Of a DNA stretch of 42,701 bases, positions 9,037 to 18,469 are shown piece after piece; position 1 is the first letter of the stretch, and each line of letters opens with the position of its first letter. The stretch covers positions 1-42,701 of the forward strand of contig DCSW01000081.1 of the NCBI GenBank assembly GCA_002325825.1. Reading direction: 5' to 3'. Origin of the DNA: Collimonas sp. UBA1456 (GTDB lineage: Bacteria > Pseudomonadota > Gammaproteobacteria > Burkholderiales > Burkholderiaceae_D). The translations under genes and the position numbers were made by a program. Under the pieces are notes generated by a model, which was not told where the DNA came from, made no database searches, and was given only the letters and a program-made list of their open reading frames with translations.

Positions 9037-9060
9037 TCATTCCCGCGCAGGCAAGAATGA
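9037..9060. repeat. imperfect palindrome resembling a dispersed REP-like unit
   Basis: Between secD and secF the plus strand reads TCATTCCCGCGCAGGC then AAGAATGA: arms TCATTC/GAATGA and an inner GC/GC pair around a GCAG loop, with two mismatches. This looks like the ATTCCCGCG-CAGGCGGGAAT palindromes scattered between genes in many proteobacteria. Only one copy is in the window, so its repeat status is inferred. Confidence 0.4.
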
Positions 9061-9082
9061 CTCCCCATTTCTAGCGCACGCT

Positions 9083-10948
9083 TTAAGCATTCGGCTTCCA
9101 AATTTGACCAATCGACAAACTGGCTAATTTCTTCTTGCGGCCATACCACAAATTAGCAAAACCGCGCGACACGAAGACCGCCGAGAAAATCGAGGTCAGG
9201 ATGCCGATACAGTGCACCACGGCGAAACCGCGGATCGCGCCGGAACCGAAAATTAGCAGCGCCAGCCCGGCGATCAGCGTCGTCACGTTGGAGTCAAGGA
9301 TGGTGCCCCAGGCTCGGTCGAAACCGATGGAAATCGCGGCTTGCGGCGAATTACCGTTACGCAGTTCTTCGCGGATGCGTTCGTTGACCAGAACGTTGGA
9401 ATCGATCGCAATACCCAACGTCAGCGCAATCGCAGCTATACCAGGCAAGGTCAAGGTCGCTTGCAATGTCGACAGCACGGCGATCAGCAACAGCAGGTTG
9501 ACCGACAAGGCTAGCACGCTAAAGACGCCGAATAGCATGTAATAGATGACCATGAACACGGCGATCACGGCAAAGCCGTACATGGTCGAATCGAAGCCTT
9601 TCTTGATGTTTTCGGCGCCCAATTGCGGGCCGATGGTGCGCTCCTCGATGATTTCCATCGGGGCCGCCAGCGAGCCGGCGCGCAGTAGCAGCGCAAGATC
9701 GGCGGCCGCTTCCGGCGAACCCATGCCGGTGATCTGGAAGCGCGAACCCAACTCACTCTGGATAGTCGCTACCGTCAACACTTCGCCCTTGCCTTTCTCA
9801 AACAGTACGATCGCCATCGCCTTGCCGACCTTACCACGGGTAGCGTCGCGCATTTTGCGGCCGCCGTCGCCGTTGAGGTCAATACTGACCGCAGGCTGCT
9901 GGTTCTGGTCGAAGCTGACGGCGGCGTTGGAGATGTAGTCACCGGTCAAGACCGGGTCCTTGTACAGCACGACCGGCGTATTCTTGCCGATCTTAAATAG
10001 TTCAGAGCCGAACGGCACCGCTGCCGTGGCTTCGGTTCCGCGCATTACAGATTCATCCACCATCCCCACTTCCAATGTGGCAGTACGACCGATGATGTCC
10101 TTGGCGCGCGAGACATCCTGCACACCCGGCAACTGCACCACAATACGGTCCGCCCCCTGGCGTTGGATGATTGGTTCGGCAACGCCCAGTTCATTGACCC
10201 GCTTCGACAGTGTGGCGATGTTTTGCGTAACACCGTTATCGACGATCTGCTTCAGCACTTCCGGCTTCAGCGTCGCCACCAGCATCGGATCAGTGTCGGT
10301 CAACGACGGCGCAACCTGGGTCAGCATCTCGGACAAGTGCGGCACCAACAGGTCACGCGCCTTGTTGAGCGTGCCTTGGTCGCGGAAACTGATTTCAATC
10401 GCATCGCCGTTACGGTTGAGACTGCTGTAACGGATATCCTTGTTGCGCAGCGCACCGCGGGCGCTTGCTTGCAAGCCTTGCAGGCGCTTGTTGATGACGG
10501 CCTGGGTATCGACCTGCATCAGGAAGTGCACGCCACCACGCAAATCGAGACCCAGATACATCGGGAACGCGTGCATGCTTTGCAACCATTGCGGCGTGTT
10601 TGCCATCAGGTTGAAGGCGACCACGTAGGTCGGATCAGTCGGGTCGGTATTCAGATTTTGCTCAAGCAGAGCCTTGGCCTTGAATTGCGTGTCGGTATCG
10701 TGGAAACGGGCGTGTACCGTGCCTTGAGCACCGGCATTTCCAAACGCGACGCCGTCTGCCGACAAATGGCCTTGCTGCAGAATTTGCGAGATCCGATCAG
10801 CTAGTGAGATGTCAATTTTCAGTGTCGATTTGCCGCTGCTCACCTGTACCGCAGGCGATTCGCCAAAGAAATTCGGTATAGTGTACAGGACGCCAAACAG
10901 CAACGCGATGACGATAAGAATATATTTCCAGAGAGGATAGCGATTCAT
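9083..10948 (-). CDS. secD: protein translocase subunit SecD
   Basis: 621-residue large subunit of the SecDF export motor, normal length for the family. One membrane helix at residues 7-24 (YILIVIALLFGVLYTIP) is followed by a periplasmic region of about 400 residues with the expected GLDLRGGVHFLMQVD segment. VNELGVAEPIIQRQGADRIV and the P1 head region follow, then RAGSLAAPMEIIEERTIGP at the membrane entry. Five helices follow, with the conserved GIAIDSNVLVNERIREELR motif (the Asp in the proton path) and FDRAWGTILDSNVTTLIAGL. The C-terminal tail is basic. It lies between yajC and secF on the same strand, the standard operon order. No lesions. Confidence 0.96.
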   Translation of the reverse strand: MNRYPLWKYILIVIALLFGVLYTIPNFFGESPAVQVSSGKSTLKIDISLADRISQILQQGHLSADGVAFGNAGAQGTVHARFHDTDTQFKAKALLEQNLNTDPTDPTYVVAFNLMANTPQWLQSMHAFPMYLGLDLRGGVHFLMQVDTQAVINKRLQGLQASARGALRNKDIRYSSLNRNGDAIEISFRDQGTLNKARDLLVPHLSEMLTQVAPSLTDTDPMLVATLKPEVLKQIVDNGVTQNIATLSKRVNELGVAEPIIQRQGADRIVVQLPGVQDVSRAKDIIGRTATLEVGMVDESVMRGTEATAAVPFGSELFKIGKNTPVVLYKDPVLTGDYISNAAVSFDQNQQPAVSIDLNGDGGRKMRDATRGKVGKAMAIVLFEKGKGEVLTVATIQSELGSRFQITGMGSPEAAADLALLLRAGSLAAPMEIIEERTIGPQLGAENIKKGFDSTMYGFAVIAVFMVIYYMLFGVFSVLALSVNLLLLIAVLSTLQATLTLPGIAAIALTLGIAIDSNVLVNERIREELRNGNSPQAAISIGFDRAWGTILDSNVTTLIAGLALLIFGSGAIRGFAVVHCIGILTSIFSAVFVSRGFANLWYGRKKKLASLSIGQIWKPNA

Positions 10949-11072
10949 ATTGATTCAACGTTCTGTAAGAGTCTCGATATTAAGTGAGTCTCTTACTTGC
11001 AAGTGTTGATGTTGCCGAAATTCAGGGTACGAGGCGCTATCGGGCTCTTGTGCATACCGGACAGGTACATTT

Positions 11073-11102
11073 GCGGATAGCATCCGCTTGGATGCTATCC
11101 GC
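11073..11102. other. 13-base-pair perfect stem-loop between yajC and secD
   Basis: GCGGATAGCATCC (11073-11085), loop GCTT, and the exact complement (11090-11102). In the yajC-secD transcript the T-run lies before the hairpin and an A-run after it, so this is not a standard intrinsic terminator. It may be an RNA processing or stability structure that sets the yajC to secD ratio, or a weak attenuator; the sequence does not decide. Confidence 0.55.
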
Positions 11103-11117
11103 CGTCAAAAAGCACGC

Positions 11118-11471
11118 TTATAGCACCGTCTTGATCGTACCTTTTGGCAACAGCATAGTAACCGCACCCTTTTGCACCACGACCTCAGTACCGTTGGCGA
11201 CTTCCAGTGTAACATAGCCGTCGGCTACCTTGGTAATCTTGCCAAGCATGCCGCCGACTGTGATCACTTCATCGCCCTTGCCGAGGGCATCCATCATAGA
11301 TTTTTGCTCTTTCTGACGCTTCATTTGCGGACGGATCATCAGGAAATACAGCACCACGAACATCAAGATGATTGGCAGGAAGCTGGTCAAGTTACCGCTC
11401 AGGCCGAATGGGCCGGTTGTAGCAGTAGCCGCAGGCGCAGCTTGCGCATATGCATTGGAAATAATGAACAC
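11118..11471 (-). CDS. yajC: preprotein translocase accessory subunit YajC
   Basis: Small single-span inner-membrane protein associated with SecDF. I chose the GTG at 11471 because GGAG stands six bases before it and the product (117 residues, VFIISNAYAQAAP) then has the usual YajC start. A longer reading from 11504 has no such site. One membrane helix (SFLPIILMFVVLYFLMIRP, about residues 30-48) is followed by the family core RPQMKRQKEQKSMMDALGKG and DEVITVGGMLGKI. A small soluble beta domain ends in KGTIKTVL. It opens the yajC-secD-secF set downstream of queA and tgt. The 170 bases to secD hold the stem-loop listed above. Confidence 0.92.
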   Translation of the reverse strand: MFIISNAYAQAAPAATATTGPFGLSGNLTSFLPIILMFVVLYFLMIRPQMKRQKEQKSMMDALGKGDEVITVGGMLGKITKVADGYVTLEVANGTEVVVQKGAVTMLLPKGTIKTVL

Positions 11472-11702
11472 GAGTTGCTCCAAGTAGTAGTTTAAAAATA
11501 GCACAGCATTCTAGCATTTGGTAGCGATATACAACCGCCCGGTCAATCACCAGCCGCATTTATTGCCGGGAAAACAGACTGGTGCACGCCAGCTAATACC
11601 ATGTTGCCGCACACCAAACCCGCTGGGTCGGGTCGGATTACTGCAAAATAGTTGCAATAATATCAATTATGTAGGCATTAAAGCTGATTAAGATCGATAA
11701 AA

Positions 11703-12830
11703 CTAGACCCCGCGTGCCCGATCCGCATGGAAGCGCGCAACAAATGCGGTAAATTGGCCGGTGTCCAGAGCCACACGGATATTTTTCATCAGATCCAGGT
11801 AGTAATGCAGATTGTGAGTCGTATTCAACCGCCCGCCTAGTATTTCGCCGGTGCGATGCAAATGATGCAAGTACGCACGCGAAAAATTACGGCAAGCGTA
11901 GCAGCCGCAGGTTTCATCTAGCGGCTGAGTGTCGTGCTTGTAACGGGCATTCTTGATCTTGATGTCGCCGAAACTGGTGAACAGCCAGCCATTACGAGCA
12001 TTGCGGGTCGGCATTACGCAATCAAACATGTCTATGCCATTCTCGACGCCTGCCACCAAGTTTTCCGGCGTGCCAACCCCCATCAGATAATGCGGCTTGT
12101 CGGCTGGCAAGCGTGGCCCGATATGCTGCAGCACACGCAACATGTCTTCCTTCGGCTCGCCGACCGACAGACCGCCGATGGCCATGCCGTGAAAATCGAT
12201 CTCTTGCAGACCGGTCAGAGATTCATCGCGCAGACTCTCATACATGCCGCCCTGAACGATACCGAACAACGCGTTCGAATTTTCCAACTGGTCGAATTCG
12301 TTCTTTGAGCGCTTGGCCCAGCGCAGCGACATGCGCATCGACTGTGCAGCCTCTTCGCTGGTCGCTGGATGGCCATCGATTTCATACGGAGTACATTCAT
12401 CAAACTGCATCACGATGTCGGAATTGAGCGTTTTTTGAATCTGCATCGAGATCTCCGGGGAAAGAAACAGTTTGTCGCCATTGATCGGCGAAGTGAACTT
12501 GACACCCTCCTCGCTGATTTTGCGCATCGCGCCCAGAGAAAACACCTGGAAGCCGCCGGAATCGGTCAGGATCGGCCTATCCCAGCACATGAACTTGTGC
12601 AGGCCGCCGAATTTCTCGATCACATCCATTCTAGGCCGCAGCCACAGGTGGAAGGTATTGCCGAGGATGATCTGGGCCTCAATCTCGACCAACTCCAGCG
12701 GCGACATCGCCTTCACCGAACCGTAAGTGCCAACTGGGATAAAGATCGGCGTTTCGACATAGCCATGGTTCAGTTTCAGACCGCCGCGACGGGCATTTCC
12801 TTCGGTTTTTAGGAGCGTGAATTCAAACAT
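11703..12830 (-). CDS. tgt: queuine tRNA-ribosyltransferase
   Basis: Cytoplasmic enzyme that exchanges guanine-34 for preQ1 in tRNAs with GUN anticodons, on the queuosine pathway. 375 residues, full length. LTDSGGFQVFSLG puts the base-recognition Asp at 90. QFDECTPYEI, GGLSVGEPKEDM and the nucleophile region GIDMFDCVMPTRNARNG follow in family order, with the zinc site CGCYACRNFSRAYLHH near residues 308-323. One oddity: the usual LRPG after GNTFHLW is LRPR here, a Gly to Arg change outside the active residues. It follows queA by 28 bases and both act in the same pathway, so they are surely co-transcribed. preQ1 synthesis genes are not in the window. Confidence 0.96.
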   Translation of the reverse strand: MFEFTLLKTEGNARRGGLKLNHGYVETPIFIPVGTYGSVKAMSPLELVEIEAQIILGNTFHLWLRPRMDVIEKFGGLHKFMCWDRPILTDSGGFQVFSLGAMRKISEEGVKFTSPINGDKLFLSPEISMQIQKTLNSDIVMQFDECTPYEIDGHPATSEEAAQSMRMSLRWAKRSKNEFDQLENSNALFGIVQGGMYESLRDESLTGLQEIDFHGMAIGGLSVGEPKEDMLRVLQHIGPRLPADKPHYLMGVGTPENLVAGVENGIDMFDCVMPTRNARNGWLFTSFGDIKIKNARYKHDTQPLDETCGCYACRNFSRAYLHHLHRTGEILGGRLNTTHNLHYYLDLMKNIRVALDTGQFTAFVARFHADRARGV

Positions 12831-12858
12831 GGGCAGTGATAATCTTCAATAATCAGGA

Positions 12859-13878
12859 TCAAACGTTATAGGTAAGCAGCATCGCGTCGCCGTAGCTGAA
12901 GAAGCGATAGCGCTGCGCGATGGCGTGGGCGTAGGTAGAGCGAATGCGCTCATAACCGACGAACGCCGAGACCAACATCAGCAAGGTCGATTTCGGCAAG
13001 TGGAAATTGGTGACCAGCCGATCCACAGTCTTGAAGGCATAGCCGGGCGTGATAAACAACTCTGTATCGGCGCTGCCGGCCTGCATCACCCCCGATTGCG
13101 ACGCCGATTCCAGTGCCCGCAAACTGGTGGTGCCGATCGCTATCACTTTACCGCTGGCCGCCTTGGTAGCCGCCACAGCGTCGACGGTCGCCTGACCGAT
13201 GGTGTACCACTCGCTGTGCATCTTGTGCTCTGCCAGATTTTCGCTGCGCACCGGCTGGAAAGTGCCGGCACCGACATGCAGTGTGACATAGGCAAAGCCT
13301 ACGCCCCTCTGACGCAGGCGCTCCAGCAGAGCCTGGTCAAAGTGCAGGCCCGCGGTTGGTGCCGCGACTGCGCCAGCATGCTGGGCGTAGACGGTTTGAT
13401 AACGAGTTTCGTCAAACGCATCGGCATCGTGCTCGATATACGGCGGCAACGGCAGGCGGCCGTAGGCCTCGATCAATTCGAACACATCGGTCGGGAATTG
13501 CAGCGTATAAAACTCGCCGACACGCTCGCCAACCACCACGTCGAATGCATCGGCAAGTCGAATACGGGTGCCAGCTGACGGCGATTTAGAGGCCCGCACC
13601 TGAGCATGCACGCTACGGTTATCAACCACTCGCTCGACCAGCACTTCAACCTTGCCGCCGGTTCTTTTTATACCAAAGAAGCGCGCCTTGAGCACGCGGG
13701 TATCGTTAAACACCAGTAAATCGTAGACATTAAGTAGATCGACAATATCGGTAAATTGCCGATCAATTAATTGTTCGCCATCGACGTGCAGCAGGCGCGA
13801 GGCGCTACGCTCAGACAGCGGCGTTTGCGCGATCAGTTCTGGCGGCAGGTCAAAATCGTAATCGGAAAGATTATGCAT
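12859..13878 (-). CDS. queA: S-adenosylmethionine:tRNA ribosyltransferase-isomerase
   Basis: 339-residue enzyme that transfers the ribosyl part of SAM to preQ1 in tRNA, making epoxyqueuosine. The start MHNLSDYDFDLPPELIAQTPL with SERSASRLL is the standard QueA N-terminus. Visible family blocks are VFNDTRVLKARFFG, PPYIEHDADAFDETRYQTVYA, GAVAAPTAGLHFD, LHVGAGTFQPVR, the EWYTIG segment and FITPGYAFKTVDRLVTNFHLPKSTLLML (abridged). The length and both ends agree with the family. It is the first gene of the queA-tgt-yajC-secD-secF run, and its start faces recG across 195 bases that must hold two divergent promoters. Confidence 0.96.
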   Translation of the reverse strand: MHNLSDYDFDLPPELIAQTPLSERSASRLLHVDGEQLIDRQFTDIVDLLNVYDLLVFNDTRVLKARFFGIKRTGGKVEVLVERVVDNRSVHAQVRASKSPSAGTRIRLADAFDVVVGERVGEFYTLQFPTDVFELIEAYGRLPLPPYIEHDADAFDETRYQTVYAQHAGAVAAPTAGLHFDQALLERLRQRGVGFAYVTLHVGAGTFQPVRSENLAEHKMHSEWYTIGQATVDAVAATKAASGKVIAIGTTSLRALESASQSGVMQAGSADTELFITPGYAFKTVDRLVTNFHLPKSTLLMLVSAFVGYERIRSTYAHAIAQRYRFFSYGDAMLLTYNV

Positions 13879-14073
13879 ACTGGAATAAATTTAATGAAAT
13901 AACAAATAACAGTCAGTGTGTTTCATAGGAAACAGTAAGCACGGTTGCCAATCTGCCTATAGACTTTACAATGGCAAGCATTAAAATCCCGCAAAATGCA
14001 GAGTAACGGCACTCGATACTTTTTAATGAAAAAACTCTTAATTCTACGCCCTGCCGATCACTAACGACCCGAT

Positions 14074-16212
14074 ATGCCTGCTCCGAAGCGAAAACCAGCC
14101 GCCAAGCCTGCTGCTGCAACTGCCGCACCAGTCGCCAATACCCGCGCCAGCAAATTGGAAAAACTCGGATTGTGCTCCGACATGGACCTAGTACTGCACT
14201 TGCCAATGCGCTATGAAGATGAAACGAAAATTGTCAGCATCCAGCGCGCTAGCATGATAGGCGCCAGCATAGCGCAAGTCGAAGGGGTCGTCACAAGCTG
14301 CGACATCCAGTACCGGCCGCGTCGGCAGCTAGTGGTCACGATTGCCGACGACACCGGCAAGTTAGTGATGCGCTTCCTGAATTTCTACGGCAGCCAGACC
14401 AAGCAGTTGGCGGTCGGCACCCGGATCCGTGCGCGCGGCGAAATCCGTCACGGCTTTTTTGGCGCCGAGATGGTGCATCCCAATTATAAGGTGGTGCTGG
14501 AGGGGGCACCGCTGCCAGACGTCCTGACGCCGGTCTACCCTTCCGGCGAAGGCCTGTCGCAGACTTTCCTACGCAAGTCAATTGCCGACGCCATGCAACA
14601 CATTGCGTGGCGCGATACCTTGTCGCCAGCTCAACTCGCAGCACAACAACTGATGCCGTTCGAAGCGGCAGTGCGCCTGCTACACAACCCGCCGCCGGAA
14701 GGCAACGAACATGCGCTGGAAAACCGCTCGCATCCGGCCTGGGTACGCATGAAATTCGACGAGTTACTGGCCCAGCAATTATCATTGAAGCGCGCTCGGA
14801 TCGCGCGTCGCGCCAAGAATGCGCGGGCTCTGCCGCTAGTCGGATCATTGTCGGCCGCATTTCAGGCTGCGCTGCCATTCATCTTGACCAAGGCCCAGCA
14901 GCGCGTTGTGATGGAGATCAGCAACGACCTGCGCGCCTCGTTCCCTATGCAACGCCTGCTGCAAGGCGATGTCGGCAGCGGCAAGACCGTGGTCGCCGCA
15001 TTGGCCGTCGCGCAAGCTATTGATAGCGGCTATCAGGCGGTGCTGATGGCGCCGACCGAAATCCTGGCCGACCAGCATTTCCGCAAGATCGCAGCCTGGA
15101 TGGAACCACTCGACGTCAGCGTTGCCTGGCTTACCGGTAGCCTGAAAAAGAAAAGAAAACTGATGGCCCTCGACAGGATCAAATCCGGCGAGGCGCAACT
15201 GGTGATCGGCACCCATGCACTGATTCAGGATACGGTGCAGTTCGCCAAACTGGGGCTAGTGATTGTAGACGAACAGCATCGTTTCGGCGTTGGTCAGCGG
15301 CTGGCGCTGCGCAACAAAACCATTTCCGAGAGCAGTGGCAGCGACGCGCTCCCGGACGAGACAAACGCCGCAGCAGTGGTGCCGCATCAACTGATGATGA
15401 GCGCCACGCCAATACCGCGCACGCTGGCAATGACCTATTATGCCGATCTGGAAATTTCAGTGATCGACGAATTGCCGCCGGGCCGCACGCCAATCGTCAC
15501 GCGCGCAGTCGACCAGAACCGGCGCGACGAAGTGATCGACCGCGTCCACGCGGCGGTACGGGATGGCCGTCAGGTCTATTGGGTCTGTCCATTGATCGGG
15601 GAATCGGAGGCACTGCAGCTACAGACTGCGACCGAAACCTATGCAACCCTGGCGGAAGCCCTGCCCGACCTGCGCATCGGCCTGGTCCACGGCCGCCTCA
15701 AACAAGCCGAGAAACAGGAAGTCATGGATGCGTTCAGTGCTGGCGCATGCCACGTGCTGGTGGCCACCACCGTGATTGAAGTCGGGGTCGATGTGCCGAA
15801 CGCATCGTTGATGGTGATCGAGCACGCAGAACGCTTCGGCTTGTCGCAATTACACCAATTGCGCGGACGGGTTGGACGCGGCTCGGCGGCCAGCATATGC
15901 TTGCTCCTATATCAAAGCCCGTTGGGCCAGATCGCCAAGCAACGACTGATGACCATGCGCGAGACTACCGACGGCTTCGAGATCGCCAGATGCGACCTGG
16001 AAATCCGTGGCCCCGGAGAATTCCTGGGCGCGCGCCAATCGGGCCAGGCCATGCTGCGCTTTGCCGATCTGACAACCGATCAATGGCTGGTCGATCGTGC
16101 ACGCGACTTGGCGCAGGCGCTGCTGCAGGAGCAAACGCCGGAAAACGTCGGCACCATCAACGCCCATCTAGCACGCTGGCTGGGTGGCAAGGAAGATTTT
16201 TTAAAGGTGTAA
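14074..16212 (+). CDS. recG: ATP-dependent DNA helicase RecG
   Basis: 712-residue superfamily 2 helicase that remodels stalled replication forks and branch-migrates Holliday junctions. An Ala/Lys/Pro-rich N-terminal tail (1-25) precedes the wedge OB-fold domain (about 60-170; VLHLPMRYEDET, VVTIADDTGKLVMRFLNFY). The helicase core has the P-loop LLQGDVGSGKTVVA near 295-308, MAPTEILADQH (motif Ia), VDEQHRFGVGQR (DExH, near 397), MSATPIPRTLAMTYY (III), VHGRLKQAEK, TTVIEVGVDVPNA (V) and QLRGRVGRG (VI). The C-terminal RecG block GPGEFLGARQSG is present. It is divergent from queA and upstream of oxyR. No damage, unlike uvrD at the far end of the window. Confidence 0.96.
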   Translation: MPAPKRKPAAKPAAATAAPVANTRASKLEKLGLCSDMDLVLHLPMRYEDETKIVSIQRASMIGASIAQVEGVVTSCDIQYRPRRQLVVTIADDTGKLVMRFLNFYGSQTKQLAVGTRIRARGEIRHGFFGAEMVHPNYKVVLEGAPLPDVLTPVYPSGEGLSQTFLRKSIADAMQHIAWRDTLSPAQLAAQQLMPFEAAVRLLHNPPPEGNEHALENRSHPAWVRMKFDELLAQQLSLKRARIARRAKNARALPLVGSLSAAFQAALPFILTKAQQRVVMEISNDLRASFPMQRLLQGDVGSGKTVVAALAVAQAIDSGYQAVLMAPTEILADQHFRKIAAWMEPLDVSVAWLTGSLKKKRKLMALDRIKSGEAQLVIGTHALIQDTVQFAKLGLVIVDEQHRFGVGQRLALRNKTISESSGSDALPDETNAAAVVPHQLMMSATPIPRTLAMTYYADLEISVIDELPPGRTPIVTRAVDQNRRDEVIDRVHAAVRDGRQVYWVCPLIGESEALQLQTATETYATLAEALPDLRIGLVHGRLKQAEKQEVMDAFSAGACHVLVATTVIEVGVDVPNASLMVIEHAERFGLSQLHQLRGRVGRGSAASICLLLYQSPLGQIAKQRLMTMRETTDGFEIARCDLEIRGPGEFLGARQSGQAMLRFADLTTDQWLVDRARDLAQALLQEQTPENVGTINAHLARWLGGKEDFLKV

Positions 16213-16236
16213 TTCATGGAGAATAAAATGCAAGAG

Positions 16237-16275
16237 CCGACGTAGAGTCGGGCATGCTTTTCTGCCAAAAAGCAT
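16237..16275 (+). terminator. two tandem hairpins after recG
   Basis: Hairpin one: CCGAC (16237-16241), loop GTAGA, GTCGG (16247-16251). Hairpin two: ATGCTTTT (16254-16261), loop CTGCCA, AAAAGCAT (16268-16275). They start 25 bases after the recG stop and no T-run follows, so termination is possible but unproven. Confidence 0.35.
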
Positions 16276-16442
16276 CGGGACACAGGGAGTTTCAGCTCGA
16301 TGGCTTACGTAGCACGTGGTCATATTGTTCCTACCCTGCGCGAAAGCGATAGCCAGAGTCACAGGAGCGTTGCCGAGTACCGGAAAAGCGGCACTACAAC
16401 ATGCATATACAATGCTCGTTAAAATTACGAAAACATAATAAC

Positions 16443-17390
16443 ATGACTCTAACCGAACTCAAATATATCGTCGCGGTAGCTCGCGTCAAGCATTTTGGCC
16501 ACGCGGCCGAAGCCTGTTTCGTGGCGCAACCAACGCTGTCGGTGGCGATCAAGAAACTGGAAGATGAACTGGGCGTCGTGATCTTCGAGCGGGGCGGCAC
16601 GGAAATCTCGGTGACGCAGCTGGGCGCACAGATCGTCGCGCAGGCCGAACGCGTACTGGAGCAAACCGCTACTATCCGCGAAATTGCCAGCCAGAACAAG
16701 GACCTCCTGGCCGGACCGCTGCGACTTGGCATCATCTACACAGTCGGTCCTTATCTGCTGCCGCCGCTGGTGAAAACTATGATCGAACAAGTCCCACAAA
16801 TGCCGCTGGTGCTACAGGAGAATTTCACCGTGCGCCTGCTGGAATTGCTGCGCCAGGGCGAATTGGATGCCGCGATCATCGCATTGCCGTTTCCTGAGCA
16901 TGGATTAATGGTACAGCCTCTATACGACGAGCCGTTCGTAGTGGCGCTACCCAAGCACCATGCCTGGGCCAACAGCGATAGCATCAGCGCCGAGGACCTG
17001 AAATCCGAAACCATGCTCTTACTGGGCAACGGCCATTGCTTCGGCGATCAGGTGCTGGAAGTCTGCCCGGAAATGTCGCGCTACTCGACCGCCGGCGACG
17101 GTATCTCACGTACCTTCGAAGGCTCGTCGCTGGAAACCATTCGCCATATGGTGGCATCGGGCATCGGCATTACCGTACTACCGCAAGCCTCGGTGCCAAA
17201 TCTGGACGCCAAGGACGGCATGCTGCGTTATGTGCCGTTCACTGTACCGGAGCCGTCGCGCCGCATTGTCATCGTCTGGCGCAAGAGCTTCACCCGTCAC
17301 GCCGCGATCGAAGCGGTGCAAAAAGCGGTGCTGATGTGCGGCCTCAAAGGCATCACCTTGCTACATGACGCGAAAGCCGTTGAAAGCTGA
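16443..17390 (+). CDS. oxyR: LysR-family peroxide regulator OxyR
   Basis: Redox-sensing transcription factor that activates peroxide defence genes. I chose the ATG at 16443 (MTLTELKYIVAVARVKHFG), giving 315 residues; an upstream ATG adds 14 unlike residues. The winged helix-turn-helix covers about 1-60 (HAAEACFVAQPTLSVAIKKL) with the linker helix after it. With this start the two redox cysteines fall at 199 (LGNGHCFGDQ) and 208 (VLEVCPE), the same numbers as in E. coli OxyR, which also supports the start. The effector domain ends normally. It lies between recG and ubiA, a usual neighbourhood in the family. An intact gpx lies 4 kb away and could be a target, which is an inference only. Confidence 0.95.
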   Translation: MTLTELKYIVAVARVKHFGHAAEACFVAQPTLSVAIKKLEDELGVVIFERGGTEISVTQLGAQIVAQAERVLEQTATIREIASQNKDLLAGPLRLGIIYTVGPYLLPPLVKTMIEQVPQMPLVLQENFTVRLLELLRQGELDAAIIALPFPEHGLMVQPLYDEPFVVALPKHHAWANSDSISAEDLKSETMLLLGNGHCFGDQVLEVCPEMSRYSTAGDGISRTFEGSSLETIRHMVASGIGITVLPQASVPNLDAKDGMLRYVPFTVPEPSRRIVIVWRKSFTRHAAIEAVQKAVLMCGLKGITLLHDAKAVES

Positions 17391-17544
17391 TATTCGCTCA
17401 CTAAAGGTAAAGCTGATGGCAGGCGGCAATGCCCCGTCTTTTCATCGAAGTTAAAACACCAACATGCGCAGGCCGGTCCCGATGCATTTATCGTCACTTT
17501 TTTTCGAATTATACTCATAGTCAAATAGCCATCGTCTAAACAGC

Positions 17545-18399
17545 ATGAATCGCATTACACTCTATTTCCGTCTGATCCGTATGGATAGACCTATCGGCAT
17601 TCTGTTACTGCTGTGGCCGACACTGAGCGCACTGTGGCTGGCTTCGGACGGCAAACCGGCCTGGACACTCGTGGCGATTTTATGTATCGGAACGGTGCTG
17701 ATGCGTTCGGCCGGCTGCGCAATCAACGATTTTGCCGACCGCGATTTCGACAAGCATGTCAAACGCACTGCTGAACGGCCACTGACCAGCGGCAAGATCG
17801 CCGCGTGGGAAGCTGTGGCGGTCGCGCTGCTGCTGACATTTCTGTCTTTCCTGTTGATCCTGCCGCTGAATGAGCTGACCAAACAACTGTCGGTGGTTGC
17901 AGTGATCGTCGCCGGCAGTTACCCCTACTTCAAACGCTTTTTCGCGATTCCGCAAGCCTATCTGGGGATCGCCTTCGGCTTCGGTATCCCGATGGGCTAT
18001 GCCGCAGTACAGGCAACGGTGCCGCCGTCGGCCTGGTTACTGCTGACTGCCAATGTGTTCTGGTCTATCGCCTACGATACTGAATATGCAATGGTCGACC
18101 GCGACGACGATCTGAAAATCGGCATTCAGACCTCGGCGATCACCTTCGGCCGCTATGATGTGCTAGCCGTCATGCTTTGTTATCTGTTCAGTTTGGGACT
18201 AATATTTGCTGTGGGATGGCAACTCGGCCTGCGCGGCTGGTTCGGCGCTGGTATGCTGCTGGCGCTTGGCTGCGCGCTGTATCACTATCAATTGATCCGC
18301 TCACGCGAGCGTGCGGGCTGCTTTGCCGCTTTTCTCCACAACAATTGGCTTGGCGCCGCAATATTCGGTGGAATTGTGCTGGACTATGCGTTACGTTGA
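17545..18399 (+). CDS. ubiA: 4-hydroxybenzoate octaprenyltransferase
   Basis: 284-residue integral membrane prenyltransferase that attaches the polyprenyl chain to 4-hydroxybenzoate in ubiquinone synthesis. The first Asp-rich motif NDFADRDFDKHVKRTAERPL is at residues 61-80, and the second, DTEYAMVDRDDDLKIGIQT, is near 175-195. Both bind the Mg-diphosphate of the prenyl donor. Eight to nine hydrophobic segments alternate with short loops. The N-terminus has YFRLIRMDRPIGILLLLWPT, a standard UbiA opening. The prenyl donor is made from precursors of the dxs-ispA pathway also encoded here, a functional rather than operonic link. It follows oxyR by 155 bases and is not damaged. Confidence 0.95.
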   Translation: MNRITLYFRLIRMDRPIGILLLLWPTLSALWLASDGKPAWTLVAILCIGTVLMRSAGCAINDFADRDFDKHVKRTAERPLTSGKIAAWEAVAVALLLTFLSFLLILPLNELTKQLSVVAVIVAGSYPYFKRFFAIPQAYLGIAFGFGIPMGYAAVQATVPPSAWLLLTANVFWSIAYDTEYAMVDRDDDLKIGIQTSAITFGRYDVLAVMLCYLFSLGLIFAVGWQLGLRGWFGAGMLLALGCALYHYQLIRSRERAGCFAAFLHNNWLGAAIFGGIVLDYALR

Positions 18400-18469
18400 T
18401 AATCAGACATTATTTTTATAATATGCCAAGCAACATCTTGACCACGCAAACCACTTTGGAGAGGTAAAC

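Noticed and set aside
10163..10804. 213-codon plus-strand open frame inside secD
   Set aside because: Antisense shadow of secD with no recognisable domain.
16213..16442. Small ORF between recG and oxyR
   Set aside because: An ATG at 16216 is stopped by TAG after nine codons; later words resemble no protein.
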